A stretch of DNA of 32,120 nt. Origin: Nitrospirota bacterium. GTDB taxonomy: Bacteria > Nitrospirota > Thermodesulfovibrionia > Thermodesulfovibrionales > JdFR-85. The notes below the pieces were generated by a model. The model was not told the origin of the DNA. It ran no database searches and saw only the letters and a program-made list of their open reading frames with translations. Positions within the stretch are counted from its first letter, which is position 1, and every line of letters begins with the position of its first letter. The stretch is taken from the NCBI GenBank assembly GCA_015484595.1, contig WFMM01000013.1, positions 1 through 32,120 of the forward strand, in the 5' to 3' direction. The position numbers and the translations under genes were made by a program. Below, piece after piece: positions 21,513-31,240 of this stretch.

Positions 21513-22889
21513 ATGTTAAAAAGGTTTTATCCCTTTATCAGCCTGTTTGTGCTAACTCTCTTTATTTACTCCTGTGCTGGAACCACAGCAGAGGTAAAGC
21601 AGCAACCCACAGCGCCAACCATGCAGGAGGCAGCAACCTATACAGGCCCTAAGGCCCGTATCTCGGTTGCAAAGATCAAGTGCAAGGCCGCAAAGTGTAG
21701 TGGTGCAATCGGCGATGGTATCAGGGACATGCTGATTAGCAGTCTGTTTAAGACCAATAAGTTCGTAGTGCTCGGCGGCAGAGAAGAGATTGAGGAAATC
21801 AAACAAGAGATAGACCTCGGACAGTCAGGCTATGTCAGAGAGGGGCAGGCTCCACAGGCAGGTGGCTGGGAATCAGCAGACATAATCATCCTTGGTGCAA
21901 TCACTGCCTTTGAGCCACATGCCTCTGGTATTGGAGGTGGGCTTGGTGGCCTGGCAGGAGGTTTTCTTGGTGGACTTGGTCTTAAGAAAAACGACGCCTA
22001 CATTGCAATGGACCTCAGGATCGTTGATGTAAGGACCCGTCGTATAATAAACACCACCACAGTGGAGGGTAAGGCATCAAGCTTTGCTATCGGTGGTCTT
22101 GGTGGTGGTTTTGGAAGTGCAGGGTTTTTAGTGGGTGCCCTGGGTGTTTACAAAAATACACCAATGGAGAAGGCAATAAGGGTGATGCTTGAAAATGCGG
22201 TTAATTACATAGCATCCCAGACACCACCGAGTTATTTCAGATACTCAGCAACCGGTGAGGAGGTCTCCCCAGCTCAGCCAGCAGGTCTTCAGAGGCCAAC
22301 ACATGAGATCACTGGAAGCCTTCAGCGTCCCACTGTGGCATTTAAGCCCGGAAAGAAGATTATCTTTCAGGAGGATTTCTCAGGCTGCTCTGAGTCGCCA
22401 ACCACGGTGGAGATAGCCAAGGGCACAGTGGAGTGTGTGGGGTTTGCAAGCCGTAAGTGGATTGTCAACTCTACCCCTGAGTCAGTGGTTAAAAAGAGAT
22501 TGGACCTGAGTGGTGATTTTGCAATCGAGTTTGATGCCTACAGCACCGACAATGCCCCGGATGCACGCATAATACTTGGACTTTCCGGAAAAGGCCCGGG
22601 TCTTTATCTTCACAGCCCATATGGTGACAATAACAGGGTATTTTACCTTCTATACCCGCGAAACGACCAGAAGGTTGCAGAGGCATCCACCAAGACCATA
22701 CATCACATCGCAATGCAGAACAAGGACGGTAAGTTCAGGATATTCGTTGACGGCAAAAAGGTCTACTCCTCTGACTCTGATGGGCTCTGGCTTTCAGCAA
22801 ACAACGACGGTTTTTCAATTAGGCAGTATGGAGACATAGAAAAGGGCAGGTACCTCCTGATTACAAACATTCGTGTAAGCAAGTATTAG
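21513..22889 (+). CDS. CsgG-family-like lipoprotein with C-terminal LamG/concanavalin-like region
   Basis: Lipobox LFIYSC; ISVAKIK...IGDGIRDMLISSLFKTNKFVVLGGREEIEEIKQE, ADIIILGAITAF, AYIAMDLRIVDVRTRRIINTTTVEGKASSF are CsgG-like; C-term DFSGCSESP...FAIEFDAYS...FRIFVDGKKVYS is beta-sandwich-like. Confidence 0.78.
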   Translation: MLKRFYPFISLFVLTLFIYSCAGTTAEVKQQPTAPTMQEAATYTGPKARISVAKIKCKAAKCSGAIGDGIRDMLISSLFKTNKFVVLGGREEIEEIKQEIDLGQSGYVREGQAPQAGGWESADIIILGAITAFEPHASGIGGGLGGLAGGFLGGLGLKKNDAYIAMDLRIVDVRTRRIINTTTVEGKASSFAIGGLGGGFGSAGFLVGALGVYKNTPMEKAIRVMLENAVNYIASQTPPSYFRYSATGEEVSPAQPAGLQRPTHEITGSLQRPTVAFKPGKKIIFQEDFSGCSESPTTVEIAKGTVECVGFASRKWIVNSTPESVVKKRLDLSGDFAIEFDAYSTDNAPDARIILGLSGKGPGLYLHSPYGDNNRVFYLLYPRNDQKVAEASTKTIHHIAMQNKDGKFRIFVDGKKVYSSDSDGLWLSANNDGFSIRQYGDIEKGRYLLITNIRVSKY

Positions 22890-23788
22890 TGGGTGAAGTC
22901 TTCGTTGGAACCTGTTCGTGGGCTGAAAAGAGCCTCGTAAAGAGTGGGGAGTTTTATCCACCTTATGTAAAGACAGCAGAAGACCGGCTGAGGTACTATT
23001 CAGAGAGGTTCAGTACCGTTGAGGTTGACTCCACCTATTATGCAATCCCCTCTTTAAGGACCGTGCAACTCTGGAGTCTTCGGACTCCAGAGTCCTTTAC
23101 ATTTCACATAAAGGCTTACGGAGCGTTGACAGGCCACGGCATTGACCCCAAGACACTGCCACCTGACTTAAGGGATAGCCTTTCAAGGGAGGAGCTTAGA
23201 AAGGGCCGCCTTTACATCAAAGACAGGGCATTGATTGAAGAGCTGTTTAAACGATTCAGGGATGCCCTGAGACCACTTAAAGACAGTGGAAAGCTTGGTG
23301 TCCTGGTCTTTCAGTATCCACCCTGGTTTAGGTACGGAAGGAGGTCCTTTGATGAGATACTAAGAACAGCCGACCTCCTTAAGGGTTACGACCTGGCCGT
23401 TGAGTTCAGACAGGGTAGCTGGTTTATGTACGGGCGTGAAAGGGAGGTATTTGAGTTTCTAAGGAAACACAATATCACGTACATCACTGCAGATGAACCC
23501 CAGATGGGCACCCCCGATACCATTCCATACATCCCCGAGGTAACGACCGATATAGCCTACCTGAGACTGCACGGCAGAAACAGAGAAAACTGGCTTAAAC
23601 AGGGCATAGAGACATCCCTGCGATACGACTATCTTTACTCTGATGAGGAGTTAAAGGGCTTTGTGCCTGATGTAAAAAGACTCTCAAAGAGGGCAAAAAG
23701 GACCTTTGTTATGTTTAACAACTGCCATGGTGCCTCTGCCGTAAAGAATGCCCTGCGAATGATTGAACTGCTCAGGACTGAGCCGTGA
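22889..23788 (+). CDS. DUF72 (YecE-like) family protein
   Basis: VFVGTCSWAEKSLV, YYSERFSTVEVDSTYYAIPSLRTVQLW, FTFHIKAYGALTGH, LVFQYPPWF, DLAVEFRQGSWF. GTG start overlaps previous stop by 1 nt. Confidence 0.92.
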   Translation: MGEVFVGTCSWAEKSLVKSGEFYPPYVKTAEDRLRYYSERFSTVEVDSTYYAIPSLRTVQLWSLRTPESFTFHIKAYGALTGHGIDPKTLPPDLRDSLSREELRKGRLYIKDRALIEELFKRFRDALRPLKDSGKLGVLVFQYPPWFRYGRRSFDEILRTADLLKGYDLAVEFRQGSWFMYGREREVFEFLRKHNITYITADEPQMGTPDTIPYIPEVTTDIAYLRLHGRNRENWLKQGIETSLRYDYLYSDEELKGFVPDVKRLSKRAKRTFVMFNNCHGASAVKNALRMIELLRTEP

Positions 23789-24674
23789 GATAAAGCCCTT
23801 TTGCAAGCGAGCTTATCTTGCTTCTGTCTTCAAGCCTCTTAAGGCACTCCCCGGGAAGTCCCTCCTCTTTAACCAGACAGCCTGAAAGTGCACCTGCCAT
23901 CGCAGCGATGGTATCAGTATCACCACCCAGGCTGAGACAGAAGGAGATGGTTTTCATAAAATCCCTTCCGTGTTTTAAAAAGGCATAGATTGCGGTTGGC
24001 ACTGAACGGTCAGAGGCAACCGAGTTTCCAAGAATCTCTATCAGTTCCTTCGGGGAAGGGTTACCGGATATGGTGATTTTGAGCCTGTCCAGGGCCTTCT
24101 TAAACTCCGGAGTTTGTGCTTTTTTACTGAGATACTCAGTCAGTTCCTCAACAGGCCTTCCCCTCAGTACAAAGGCAACCGAGAGTGCCATCATCCTGGC
24201 ACCGTCCACACCCACGGGATGGACATGGGTTGCAAGGGCTGACTCCCTGATTGCATGCTCAAGGAGTTCTTCATCTCTGTAAAAGGCAAGTCCCACAGGT
24301 GCTACCCTCATTGCTGCTCCATTTCCATAGGAGCCTTCAGGAAACACAGACCTTACTGCCACATCCACTTGCAGGCCATCCTTTACGAGGGACAGCACCT
24401 TAAGTGTGCCACCACCGTAACCCCTTGCGGGGTTATAGTTACTTGCAAAATATCGGACAATCTCCTGTCTTGAAAGGGTAGTGCATTCCAGTATGGCCCT
24501 TGCAAGGTTAATCATCATCTCTGTGTCGTCTGTATATGTAAGGGTGCTTGAACAATCAGGTATGTGCATTCCCGGTGGTTTTCCTTCATGGGGTGCACCA
24601 AGGGCATCTCCCAGGGCAAGTCCAAGGAGACAGCCGGTAAAGGAGGTTTCATCAGGTGTTGTCGTGGTGTTCAT
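23772..24674 (-). CDS. ADP-ribosylglycohydrolase family protein
   Basis: [48 protein letters not shown]. Confidence 0.93.
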   Translation of the reverse strand: MNTTTTPDETSFTGCLLGLALGDALGAPHEGKPPGMHIPDCSSTLTYTDDTEMMINLARAILECTTLSRQEIVRYFASNYNPARGYGGGTLKVLSLVKDGLQVDVAVRSVFPEGSYGNGAAMRVAPVGLAFYRDEELLEHAIRESALATHVHPVGVDGARMMALSVAFVLRGRPVEELTEYLSKKAQTPEFKKALDRLKITISGNPSPKELIEILGNSVASDRSVPTAIYAFLKHGRDFMKTISFCLSLGGDTDTIAAMAGALSGCLVKEEGLPGECLKRLEDRSKISSLAKGLYLTAQS

Positions 24675-24681
24675 CTTTTAG

Positions 24682-24768
24682 TGGTGCCGAAGGGGGGATT
24701 CGAACCCCCACGGGGTTGCCCCCACAAGATCCTGAATCTTGCGTGTCTACCAATTCCACCACTTCGGC
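24682..24768 (-). tRNA. tRNA-Leu (CAG), CCA encoded
   Basis: Reverse complement GCCGAAGTGGTGGAATTGGTAGACACGCAAGATTCAGGATCTTG...GGTTCGAATCCCCCCTTCGGCACCA; loop TTCAGGA gives CAG; long variable arm. Confidence 0.97.
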
Positions 24769-24781
24769 AGCATTATATGAT

Positions 24782-24811
24782 ATTATAAAGTTTATCTTTC
24801 CTTTGTTTCAA
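24782..24811 (-). promoter_or_regulatory. Predicted sigma70 promoter for tRNA-Leu
   Basis: On minus strand TTGAAA (24811-24806), 18-bp spacer, TATAAT (24787-24782), 13 nt before the tRNA 5' end. Confidence 0.7.
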
Positions 24812-24874
24812 CTCGAAATCCTCTGTGTTAAAAAGGAGGATGAAGGGAGAAACCTTTTAGAAAGGAGACTGGCT

Positions 24875-25354
24875 ATGTCAAAACTCACGCACCTTGATGA
24901 AAGCGGTAAGGCAAAGATGGTGGATGTCTCGGAAAAGCCTCCCACAACACGAGAGGCAGTAGCAGAGGCTACGGTAAGGATGAAGCCTGAAACGCTTGAG
25001 CTGATACTCGAGGGCAAGGTCGCAAAGGGTGAGGTCTTTCAGGTTGCCCGGATTGCAGGGATAATGGCTGCAAAGAGGACATCCGATTTGATCCCCCTTT
25101 GCCATCCCCTGAGCATTACAAAGGTGGATGTAGATTTTTCTGCTAACAGGCAGGATGGCATTGTGACCGTTACCGCCAGGGTTAAGACCATTGGACAGAC
25201 AGGTGTGGAGATGGAGGCACTTACTGCGGTAACCCTTTCAGCCCTTACCATATACGATATGTGTAAGGCGGTTGACAGGGAGATGACCATAACAGATGTG
25301 ATGCTACTTGAAAAAAGAGGCGGAAAGAGTGGCGAATTTGTAAGAAAGAGGTAG
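24875..25354 (+). CDS. moaC: Cyclic pyranopterin monophosphate synthase
   Basis: [77 protein letters not shown] aaaggag before ATG 24875. Confidence 0.96.
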   Translation: MSKLTHLDESGKAKMVDVSEKPPTTREAVAEATVRMKPETLELILEGKVAKGEVFQVARIAGIMAAKRTSDLIPLCHPLSITKVDVDFSANRQDGIVTVTARVKTIGQTGVEMEALTAVTLSALTIYDMCKAVDREMTITDVMLLEKRGGKSGEFVRKR

Positions 25355-25359
25355 GATAC

Positions 25360-26478
25360 TTGGAGCTCATAAGAGGTCTTTTTCTTGAGAGGCTGAACAG
25401 GTTTGTCCTTAAGTGTCTGGTAGATGGAAAAGAGGTGCCTGCCTACCTGCCAAATCCAGGAAGGCTTATAGAGATACTCCTTCCTGAAACCCCTCTGTAT
25501 CTAAAACCAAAAACTGCTAACTCAGGGTATCCCTTCGTTGTTTACGGTGCTGAGAAGTCAGGCAGGGTGGTGATGCTTCACACCCACCACACCAACAGGG
25601 TGGCTCAGTGGCTTATACAAAGGGAACTGGTTCCGGAATTAAAGGGCTATAAAATCAAGGCGGCGGAGGTCAGGCGAGGAGGAAGCAGATTTGATTTTCT
25701 GCTTTCAGGCAGAAGGGGTGAGCTTTTGCTTGAGGTTAAATCCTGCACCCTCTTTCACAGGGGCATTGCCATGTTTCCTGATGCCCCTACAGAAAGGGGC
25801 AGACGACACATTAAAGAGCTTGCTGAATCTGGAATGGGTGCGGTGCTTTTTGTGGTTCACGACCCTCAGGCAAAGGTCTTTGTTCCTGACTACCACACCG
25901 ACCCGGAGTTTGCATCCACCCTGTATTCAATGAGGGATAAAATTCAGGTGCTTGCAGTCTCTGTAGGCTGGAACGAAAAGATGGAGCCTGCTAAAAAGGT
26001 AAGACCCCTGAGGGTTGGGCTTGAACCTATCGGAAGAGAGCTTAAAGACAGGGGCTACTATGCGGTGGTGCTCAGGGTTGAAAGAGACAGGGTGGTAGAG
26101 GTCGGCTCCCTTGGAAGGATTGAGTTTCCCGCTGGCTTTTATGTCTACATCGGCTCTGCAAAAAGGGGACTTTCAGGAAGAATAAAGAGACACCTCAGAT
26201 TGAGGAAGAGACTGCACTGGCACATTGATTATCTGAGGACCGCTTCAGTGGTAGTGTATTCCTTTCCCATAAGGTCATCGGTTTCAAGAGAATGCAAGCT
26301 TGCACACACAGTAAAGAGGATTTCAGACTGGCAGATAAAGGGTTTTGGCTCTGGCGATTGCAGTTGCAGTGGCCATCTGTTTGGTTTTAGGAGGAACCCC
26401 CTGCAAAACAGGGAGTTTATCAACATCATGCTTGACTTCAGGGTCATGGAGATTGACAGAGTGCTTAATAGAATTTGA
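25360..26478 (+). CDS. SfsA-family nuclease-like protein fused to C-terminal DUF123 (GIY-YIG-like) domain
   Basis: N-term: FVLKCLVDGKEVPAYLPNPGRLIEIL, LEVKSCTL, FPDAPTERGRRHIKEL (SfsA). C-term: FPAGFYVYIGSAKRGLSGRIKRHLRLRKRLHWHIDYLR (DUF123). TTG start. Confidence 0.88.
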   Translation: MELIRGLFLERLNRFVLKCLVDGKEVPAYLPNPGRLIEILLPETPLYLKPKTANSGYPFVVYGAEKSGRVVMLHTHHTNRVAQWLIQRELVPELKGYKIKAAEVRRGGSRFDFLLSGRRGELLLEVKSCTLFHRGIAMFPDAPTERGRRHIKELAESGMGAVLFVVHDPQAKVFVPDYHTDPEFASTLYSMRDKIQVLAVSVGWNEKMEPAKKVRPLRVGLEPIGRELKDRGYYAVVLRVERDRVVEVGSLGRIEFPAGFYVYIGSAKRGLSGRIKRHLRLRKRLHWHIDYLRTASVVVYSFPIRSSVSRECKLAHTVKRISDWQIKGFGSGDCSCSGHLFGFRRNPLQNREFINIMLDFRVMEIDRVLNRI

Positions 26479-26504
26479 CCTTTAGTCAGTGATAATTTTA
26501 AAAT
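26475..26504 (+). promoter_or_regulatory. Predicted promoter immediately preceding arsR-family ORF
   Basis: TTGACC (26475-26480), 18-bp spacer, TAAAAT (26499-26504), then 8 nt to ATG 26513 with no SD. Confidence 0.5.
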
Positions 26505-26512
26505 AGCTCCAA

Positions 26513-26842
26513 ATGGAGGACAGTAACAAAAGGATATTTGAACTTCAGGCCGAGGTGTGTAAGATATTCACCAATGCCAAGCGCCTTGAGATTATACACG
26601 CACTTAAGGAAGGGGAAAAGACCGTCACAGAGCTTGTAGAAATCCTTGGCATACCAAAGGCAAATGTCTCACAGCACCTTTCAATCCTAAAAAACAGGGG
26701 CATACTAAAGTCAAGGAGAGAGGGGGTAAACATCTACTACAGCATATCAAATCCCAAGGTGATACAGGCCTGTAACCTGATGCGGGAGGTGCTTTCAGAG
26801 CAGTTAAAAGATCAGGAGCTTTTATTTCTGACCAAGCTGTAA
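26513..26842 (+). CDS. ArsR-family winged-helix transcriptional regulator
   Basis: [56 protein letters not shown]. Confidence 0.9.
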   Translation: MEDSNKRIFELQAEVCKIFTNAKRLEIIHALKEGEKTVTELVEILGIPKANVSQHLSILKNRGILKSRREGVNIYYSISNPKVIQACNLMREVLSEQLKDQELLFLTKL

Positions 26843-28816
26843 GAGCCTCTCTTTCAACCTTTTAATCCTGTCCCGCAGCTCTGCTGCCCTTTCAAACTCA
26901 AGATTTCTTGCTGCCTCCTTCATCTGAGCCTCCAGTCTTTGTATTTCCTTTTCATCAAGGGCTGCATACTCTTCTTTATCCTCCTCCAGGGCTGGCACTG
27001 TCCAGTAGTCTGCCTCGTAAATGGAGCTTAAGATGTCCTTGATGTTGCTCTTTATGGTCTCGGGCTTTATGCCCTCTCTTCGGTTGTACTCTAACTGTAT
27101 CCGCCTTCTTCTTTCGGTCTCTTCGATGGCTGCCTTCATTGACCTGGTAATCCTGTCTGCGTAAAGGATCACCTCTCCGTTTACATTCCTTGCTGCCCTT
27201 CCTGCTGTCTGAATTAATGACCGCTCTGAACGAAGGAAACCCTCCTTGTCTGCATCAAACACGGCAACCAGCGAGACCTCTGGCAGGTCAAGCCCCTCTC
27301 TTAAAAGATTTACACCTATCAATACATCGAACCTGCCAAGCCTCAGGTCCCTGATTATCTCAACCCTCTCAAGGGTATCTATATCAGAGTGAAGATACCG
27401 TGCCCTTATGCCGAGTTCGTTATAGTACTCTGTAAGGTCCTCAGCCATCTTTTTGGTAAGCGTTGTCACAAGCACCCTTTCGTTTCTTTTAACCCTTTTT
27501 CTTATCTCCTTAAGCAGGTCGTCCACCTGTCCTTCCACTGGACGAACGGTCATCCTGGGGTCAACCAGACCTGTGGGCCTGATTATCTGTTCAACCACCC
27601 TGCCACCTGACTTCTTTAACTCATACTCCCCTGGTGTGGCAGAGACATATATAGCCTGATTAACCCTGTGCTCAAACTCTTTGAAGGTAAGGGGGCGGTT
27701 GTCAAGTGCAGAGGGCAGTCTGAAACCATACTCAACCAGGGTCATCTTCCTTGAACGGTCACCTTCGTACATGCCGCCAAGCTGTGGAATGGTAACATGG
27801 GATTCGTCAACAACAATAAGGAAGTCTTCAGGAAAGTAGTCTATCAATGTGTAGGGCGGCTCCCCAGGGGCACGGCCGCTTAAGTGACGGGAATAATTTT
27901 CAATTCCGTGGCAGTATCCAAACTCCCTTAGCATCTCTATGTCAAACCGTGTGCGCTGTTCGAGCCGTTCTGCTTCAAGGGTCTTGCCCATCTTCCTGAA
28001 GTACCTTAACCGCTCTTCCAGTTCCTCTTCAATGGATTTGATTGCAGACTCAAGCCTCTCCTTCGGGGTTATCCAGTGGCTGTTCGGATAAAGGGCAATC
28101 TTTTTAAGTGAGCGAATCCTCTCGCCTGTCAGAGGGTCAAACTCAACGATCCTGTCTATCTCGTCACCAAAGAACTCTATCCTTATACCCTTGTCAAGTG
28201 AAAAAGAAGGGTAGACCTCAAGGATATCCCCTCTAACCCTGATGTTTCCCCTTTTGAATTCACCCTCTGTGCGTTCGTAAAGCATGTCAATAAGTCTTCT
28301 TAGTAAAGCATCCCTTTCAGTCCTCATCCCTTCCTCTACTATAAGGTGCATGGCCATGTAGTCATCAGGGGAGCCGATACCGTAGATACAGGAGACAGAT
28401 GCAACAACGATGGTGTCTCTTCTTTCAAGCACGGCACGGGTTGCAGAGTGACGCATCCTGTCGATGTCGTCATTTATGAGGGCATCCTTTTCAATGTATG
28501 TGTCGCTCTGAGGAATGTAAGCCTCGGGCTGATAGTAGTCGTAGTAGCTAACAAAAAACTCCACTGCATTTTCAGGGAAGAACTCCCTGAATTCACCGTA
28601 AAGCTGTGCTGCAAGGGTCTTGTTGTGGGCAATAACCAGGGTGGGACGCTGAAGGTTGGCTATGACATTAGCAATGGTAAAGGTCTTTCCTGAGCCAGTA
28701 ACCCCAAGGAGAACCTGATGTTTAATACCCCTTTCAACCCCCTCGGTGAGCTCTTTGATTGCCTTTGGCTGATCGCCCTTTGGCCTGAAACTCGTTCTTA
28801 GTTTGAACTCACCCAT
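26822..28816 (-). CDS. uvrB: Excinuclease ABC subunit B
   Basis: [98 protein letters not shown]-terminal UVR motif. Confidence 0.98.
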   Translation of the reverse strand: MGEFKLRTSFRPKGDQPKAIKELTEGVERGIKHQVLLGVTGSGKTFTIANVIANLQRPTLVIAHNKTLAAQLYGEFREFFPENAVEFFVSYYDYYQPEAYIPQSDTYIEKDALINDDIDRMRHSATRAVLERRDTIVVASVSCIYGIGSPDDYMAMHLIVEEGMRTERDALLRRLIDMLYERTEGEFKRGNIRVRGDILEVYPSFSLDKGIRIEFFGDEIDRIVEFDPLTGERIRSLKKIALYPNSHWITPKERLESAIKSIEEELEERLRYFRKMGKTLEAERLEQRTRFDIEMLREFGYCHGIENYSRHLSGRAPGEPPYTLIDYFPEDFLIVVDESHVTIPQLGGMYEGDRSRKMTLVEYGFRLPSALDNRPLTFKEFEHRVNQAIYVSATPGEYELKKSGGRVVEQIIRPTGLVDPRMTVRPVEGQVDDLLKEIRKRVKRNERVLVTTLTKKMAEDLTEYYNELGIRARYLHSDIDTLERVEIIRDLRLGRFDVLIGVNLLREGLDLPEVSLVAVFDADKEGFLRSERSLIQTAGRAARNVNGEVILYADRITRSMKAAIEETERRRRIQLEYNRREGIKPETIKSNIKDILSSIYEADYWTVPALEEDKEEYAALDEKEIQRLEAQMKEAARNLEFERAAELRDRIKRLKERLLQLGQK

Positions 28817-28828
28817 CAATCAGGAGCT

Positions 28829-29821
28829 TTATGACTTTGCCTTAAGCAGAGATTCATAGGCCTTGCAGAGCTCGACGAATTCTCCATTTGAGCCACCCTT
28901 GTCAGGATGGCACTTATGGGCAAGTCTTTTGAATCTTCTGGAGAGTTCCTTTTTCGTCATATGGTTGTATTCCTCAACGCTCAATCCAAGCAAAGCACAG
29001 GCCTTGCGAATGCTCATGTCAGAGGATGTCTCTCTTGGCATGTAAAAGAATTTTTCCCTCTTTTGATGGGAATGGCCTGACGAAGGAAAGGCAGGGAACT
29101 CGTTTTCATAAAACATGATAAAGTATTTAACCAGATAGGGATGAAGACTTGTCCTTTTTTCTTTGATAAAGCTTCCGTCACTGTTTAGCTTGCAGAGTTC
29201 TTCTAAGAAGGCATCTTCAAGCCTCTCTCTGTTCAGAAATCGAGGATTCTTCAGTGCCGTGTCTTTGTCTTTAAAATACCTCTGCAGGTTAAATATGGTA
29301 TACACATAGGGTTTAAGCTGGCTTTTCTTTAGTTTCTGCTCCATCTCATCAATCATGCACTCTATTTCGTCTCTGCTTTTGCCAATCAGGACATTAAAGA
29401 ACCTGCAGGGACGGCCCATGTCAATGTCTGACTGGTTCATTGAGCCGTACCTTAGAAAGTGTAGCCTCCTTTTGTCAAACTCATGGATACCCTTTTGTGC
29501 CTCTCTGAGTTTTTTTCTGCTTATGTATCCGTGGGATTTCTTTTTAACGGGCTGTCTAAGCACCATCCTGAGTCTCGGGTTAACAAAGTCCCACATCAGT
29601 GCTTCGAGCTCAAAGGTATCCACCTTGAATCCCTTTTCAAGTATGCTTAACTCAATGCGTTCGTCTATGTAAAAGCTGTTTCCACCCGGGTAAATGATGT
29701 ATTTTTCTGGCTCAGGCCCGAGCTCAAAGAGCGTTCGGGTCTTTAACCTGCCATCTTCCGTATAGCTTTCCATAATAAAAAAGTGTTCAACACCGTTAAT
29801 TCTCTTTTTCTCTAAATACAT
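28829..29821 (-). CDS. C-terminal J-domain protein with uncharacterised N-terminal region
   Basis: C-terminal LGLSVEEYNHMTKKELSRRFKRLAHKCHPDKGGSNGEFVELCKAYESLL includes the HPD motif; stop is ~10 bp from uvrB start. Confidence 0.8.
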   Translation of the reverse strand: MYLEKKRINGVEHFFIMESYTEDGRLKTRTLFELGPEPEKYIIYPGGNSFYIDERIELSILEKGFKVDTFELEALMWDFVNPRLRMVLRQPVKKKSHGYISRKKLREAQKGIHEFDKRRLHFLRYGSMNQSDIDMGRPCRFFNVLIGKSRDEIECMIDEMEQKLKKSQLKPYVYTIFNLQRYFKDKDTALKNPRFLNRERLEDAFLEELCKLNSDGSFIKEKRTSLHPYLVKYFIMFYENEFPAFPSSGHSHQKREKFFYMPRETSSDMSIRKACALLGLSVEEYNHMTKKELSRRFKRLAHKCHPDKGGSNGEFVELCKAYESLLKAKS

Positions 29822-29867
29822 ATCTCACCTCTTTGTTTTTTGAGTCTGTTCAACAGGCTCAAAATTA

Positions 29868-29905
29868 TTATTGGGGTTCCAAAGGGGCGTAGCCCCTTTG
29901 AGGAA
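29868..29905. repeat. Hairpin repeat, copy 1
   Basis: TTATTGGGGTTC CAAAGGGGC-GTA-GCCCCTTTG AGG with perfect 9-bp arms; shares the unit with 29949-29986. Confidence 0.85.
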
Positions 29906-29948
29906 CTTCGTTCCACAAATTTCCCAATTATAGTTAAATTGTTAATCC

Positions 29949-29986
29949 TTATTGGGGTTACAAAGGGGCAAAGCCCCTTTGAGGTT
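29949..29986. repeat. Hairpin repeat, copy 2
   Basis: TTATTGGGGTTA CAAAGGGGC-AAA-GCCCCTTTG AGG; differs from copy 1 only before the stem and in the loop. Confidence 0.85.
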
Positions 29987-30139
29987 CACTGCTCCTCAAC
30001 TTAAATACCTGAATTTCTTAAACAGCTTATACAATCTATTATTAAGTTATTATAAATTATCCAGCAGGCTTTAGGCTATGCTGTCCTGTTATGATTATGA
30101 AGGGCTATAATAGTCAATAAAAATGTCATGGAGGTTGCC

Positions 30140-30802
30140 ATGGATGCAATTGAATGTATCAGGACGAGGATGAGTATAAGGGCCTATCGAAAGGAGCCTG
30201 TTTCAGAGGATGTGCTTACCAGGATTGTGGAGACTGCAATGTGGAGCCCTTCCTACAAAAACACCCAGCCCTGGGAGGTAGTTGTGGTTTCTGGAAGGAA
30301 GAAGGAGGAGCTTTCAGAGATGCTTATAGGATTGCTTGAAAGGGGAGAGCCGCCCTGTCCTGACCTGCCAGAGCCTGAAGGCTGGCCAGAAGAGTGTCAG
30401 CAGAGGATAGAGAGGCTTTACAGGATGAGGGCTGAAAAGACAGGCATAGACCTCAATAACCCTGAGGTGATTAAAAAGGCAAAGATAGCAAACTTTAAAT
30501 TCTACGGTGCTCCCCATGCGATTTATCTTTATCAGGAGGGCTCTCTTCCTTTATGGTCCCTCTTTGATCTTGGTCTTTTTGCCCAGAGTCTCATGCTTGC
30601 AGCCCATGCCCATGGAGTGGCAACCGTGCCTCAGGCATTTGCAACAGACTATGCAAGGTATGTAAAGGAGTTTCTTGATATTCCCCTGTCAAAGCGGCTT
30701 GTGCTTGGCATATCAGCAGGCTACCCTGATATGGACTCACCAGCAAACTCTTTCAGACCTGACAGGGTTGATGTAAAAGAGGTGCTTAGATTTGTGAAAT
30801 GA
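30140..30802 (+). CDS. Nitroreductase family protein
   Basis: MDAIECIRTRMSIRAYRKEPV, AMWSPSYKNTQPWEVVVV, LMLAAHAHGVATVPQAF, LVLGISAGYPD. GGAGG at 30130-30134 supports ATG 30140. Confidence 0.93.
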   Translation: MDAIECIRTRMSIRAYRKEPVSEDVLTRIVETAMWSPSYKNTQPWEVVVVSGRKKEELSEMLIGLLERGEPPCPDLPEPEGWPEECQQRIERLYRMRAEKTGIDLNNPEVIKKAKIANFKFYGAPHAIYLYQEGSLPLWSLFDLGLFAQSLMLAAHAHGVATVPQAFATDYARYVKEFLDIPLSKRLVLGISAGYPDMDSPANSFRPDRVDVKEVLRFVK

Positions 30803-30928
30803 GTTAATCTCTTCGAACATCTCACACTTAACAGAAGGCATTGTCCTTTTGATCTGTAATGGGGCTTCATTTACCTATCCTTGCGGTACTTTCGCCAGAG
30901 GATAGACTTGATGCTGCATTTAAAATAG

Positions 30929-31171
30929 CAAGAACGAAGTGCTCGCATTGTTCCTAATGAACCAATATTAAATTATAACCATCCTTCCCTGGACGGTAAT
31001 AAGAGGATTGGTCATGCATCGGTAGAGACCTTCCTTGTTCTAAACGGATATGAGATAGAGGCGACTGTGGATGAACAGGAGCAGGTTATCACTGATATTG
31101 CCTCTGGCAAGATAAATCGAGAGGCCTTTACAGAGTGGATTCGATCACATATTGTACCAAAGCAGAGCTAA
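30929..31171 (+). pseudogene. Death-on-curing (Doc/Fic-like) toxin C-terminal remnant
   Basis: Frame reads NHPSLDGNKRIGHASVETFLVLNGYEIEATVDEQEQVITDIASGKINREAFTEWIRSHIVPKQS* (30977-31171). In-frame stop upstream, no recognisable Doc N-terminus. Confidence 0.75.
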
Positions 31172-31240
31172 ATTAATAAGAAGCCCTATTGCATGAACGA
31201 GCAGGCATGAACATTTAATTTGTGGCAATTTAACAGGAGG

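Noticed and set aside
24840-24860. Possible leader peptide MKGETF upstream of moaC
   Set aside because: ATG directly abuts the AAGGAGG with no spacing, so initiation is unlikely.
24656-24874. N-terminal extension of the moaC ORF in the ORF track
   Set aside because: It reads through the antisense of tRNA-Leu; the SD and typical MoaC N-terminus support ATG 24875.
29868-29905. Hairpin as a rho-independent terminator
   Set aside because: Located upstream of both divergent neighbours; not downstream of either flanking gene.
29868-29986. Hairpin repeats as a CRISPR array
   Set aside because: Only two copies, strong long internal stems, a single 43-bp gap and no cas genes in the window.
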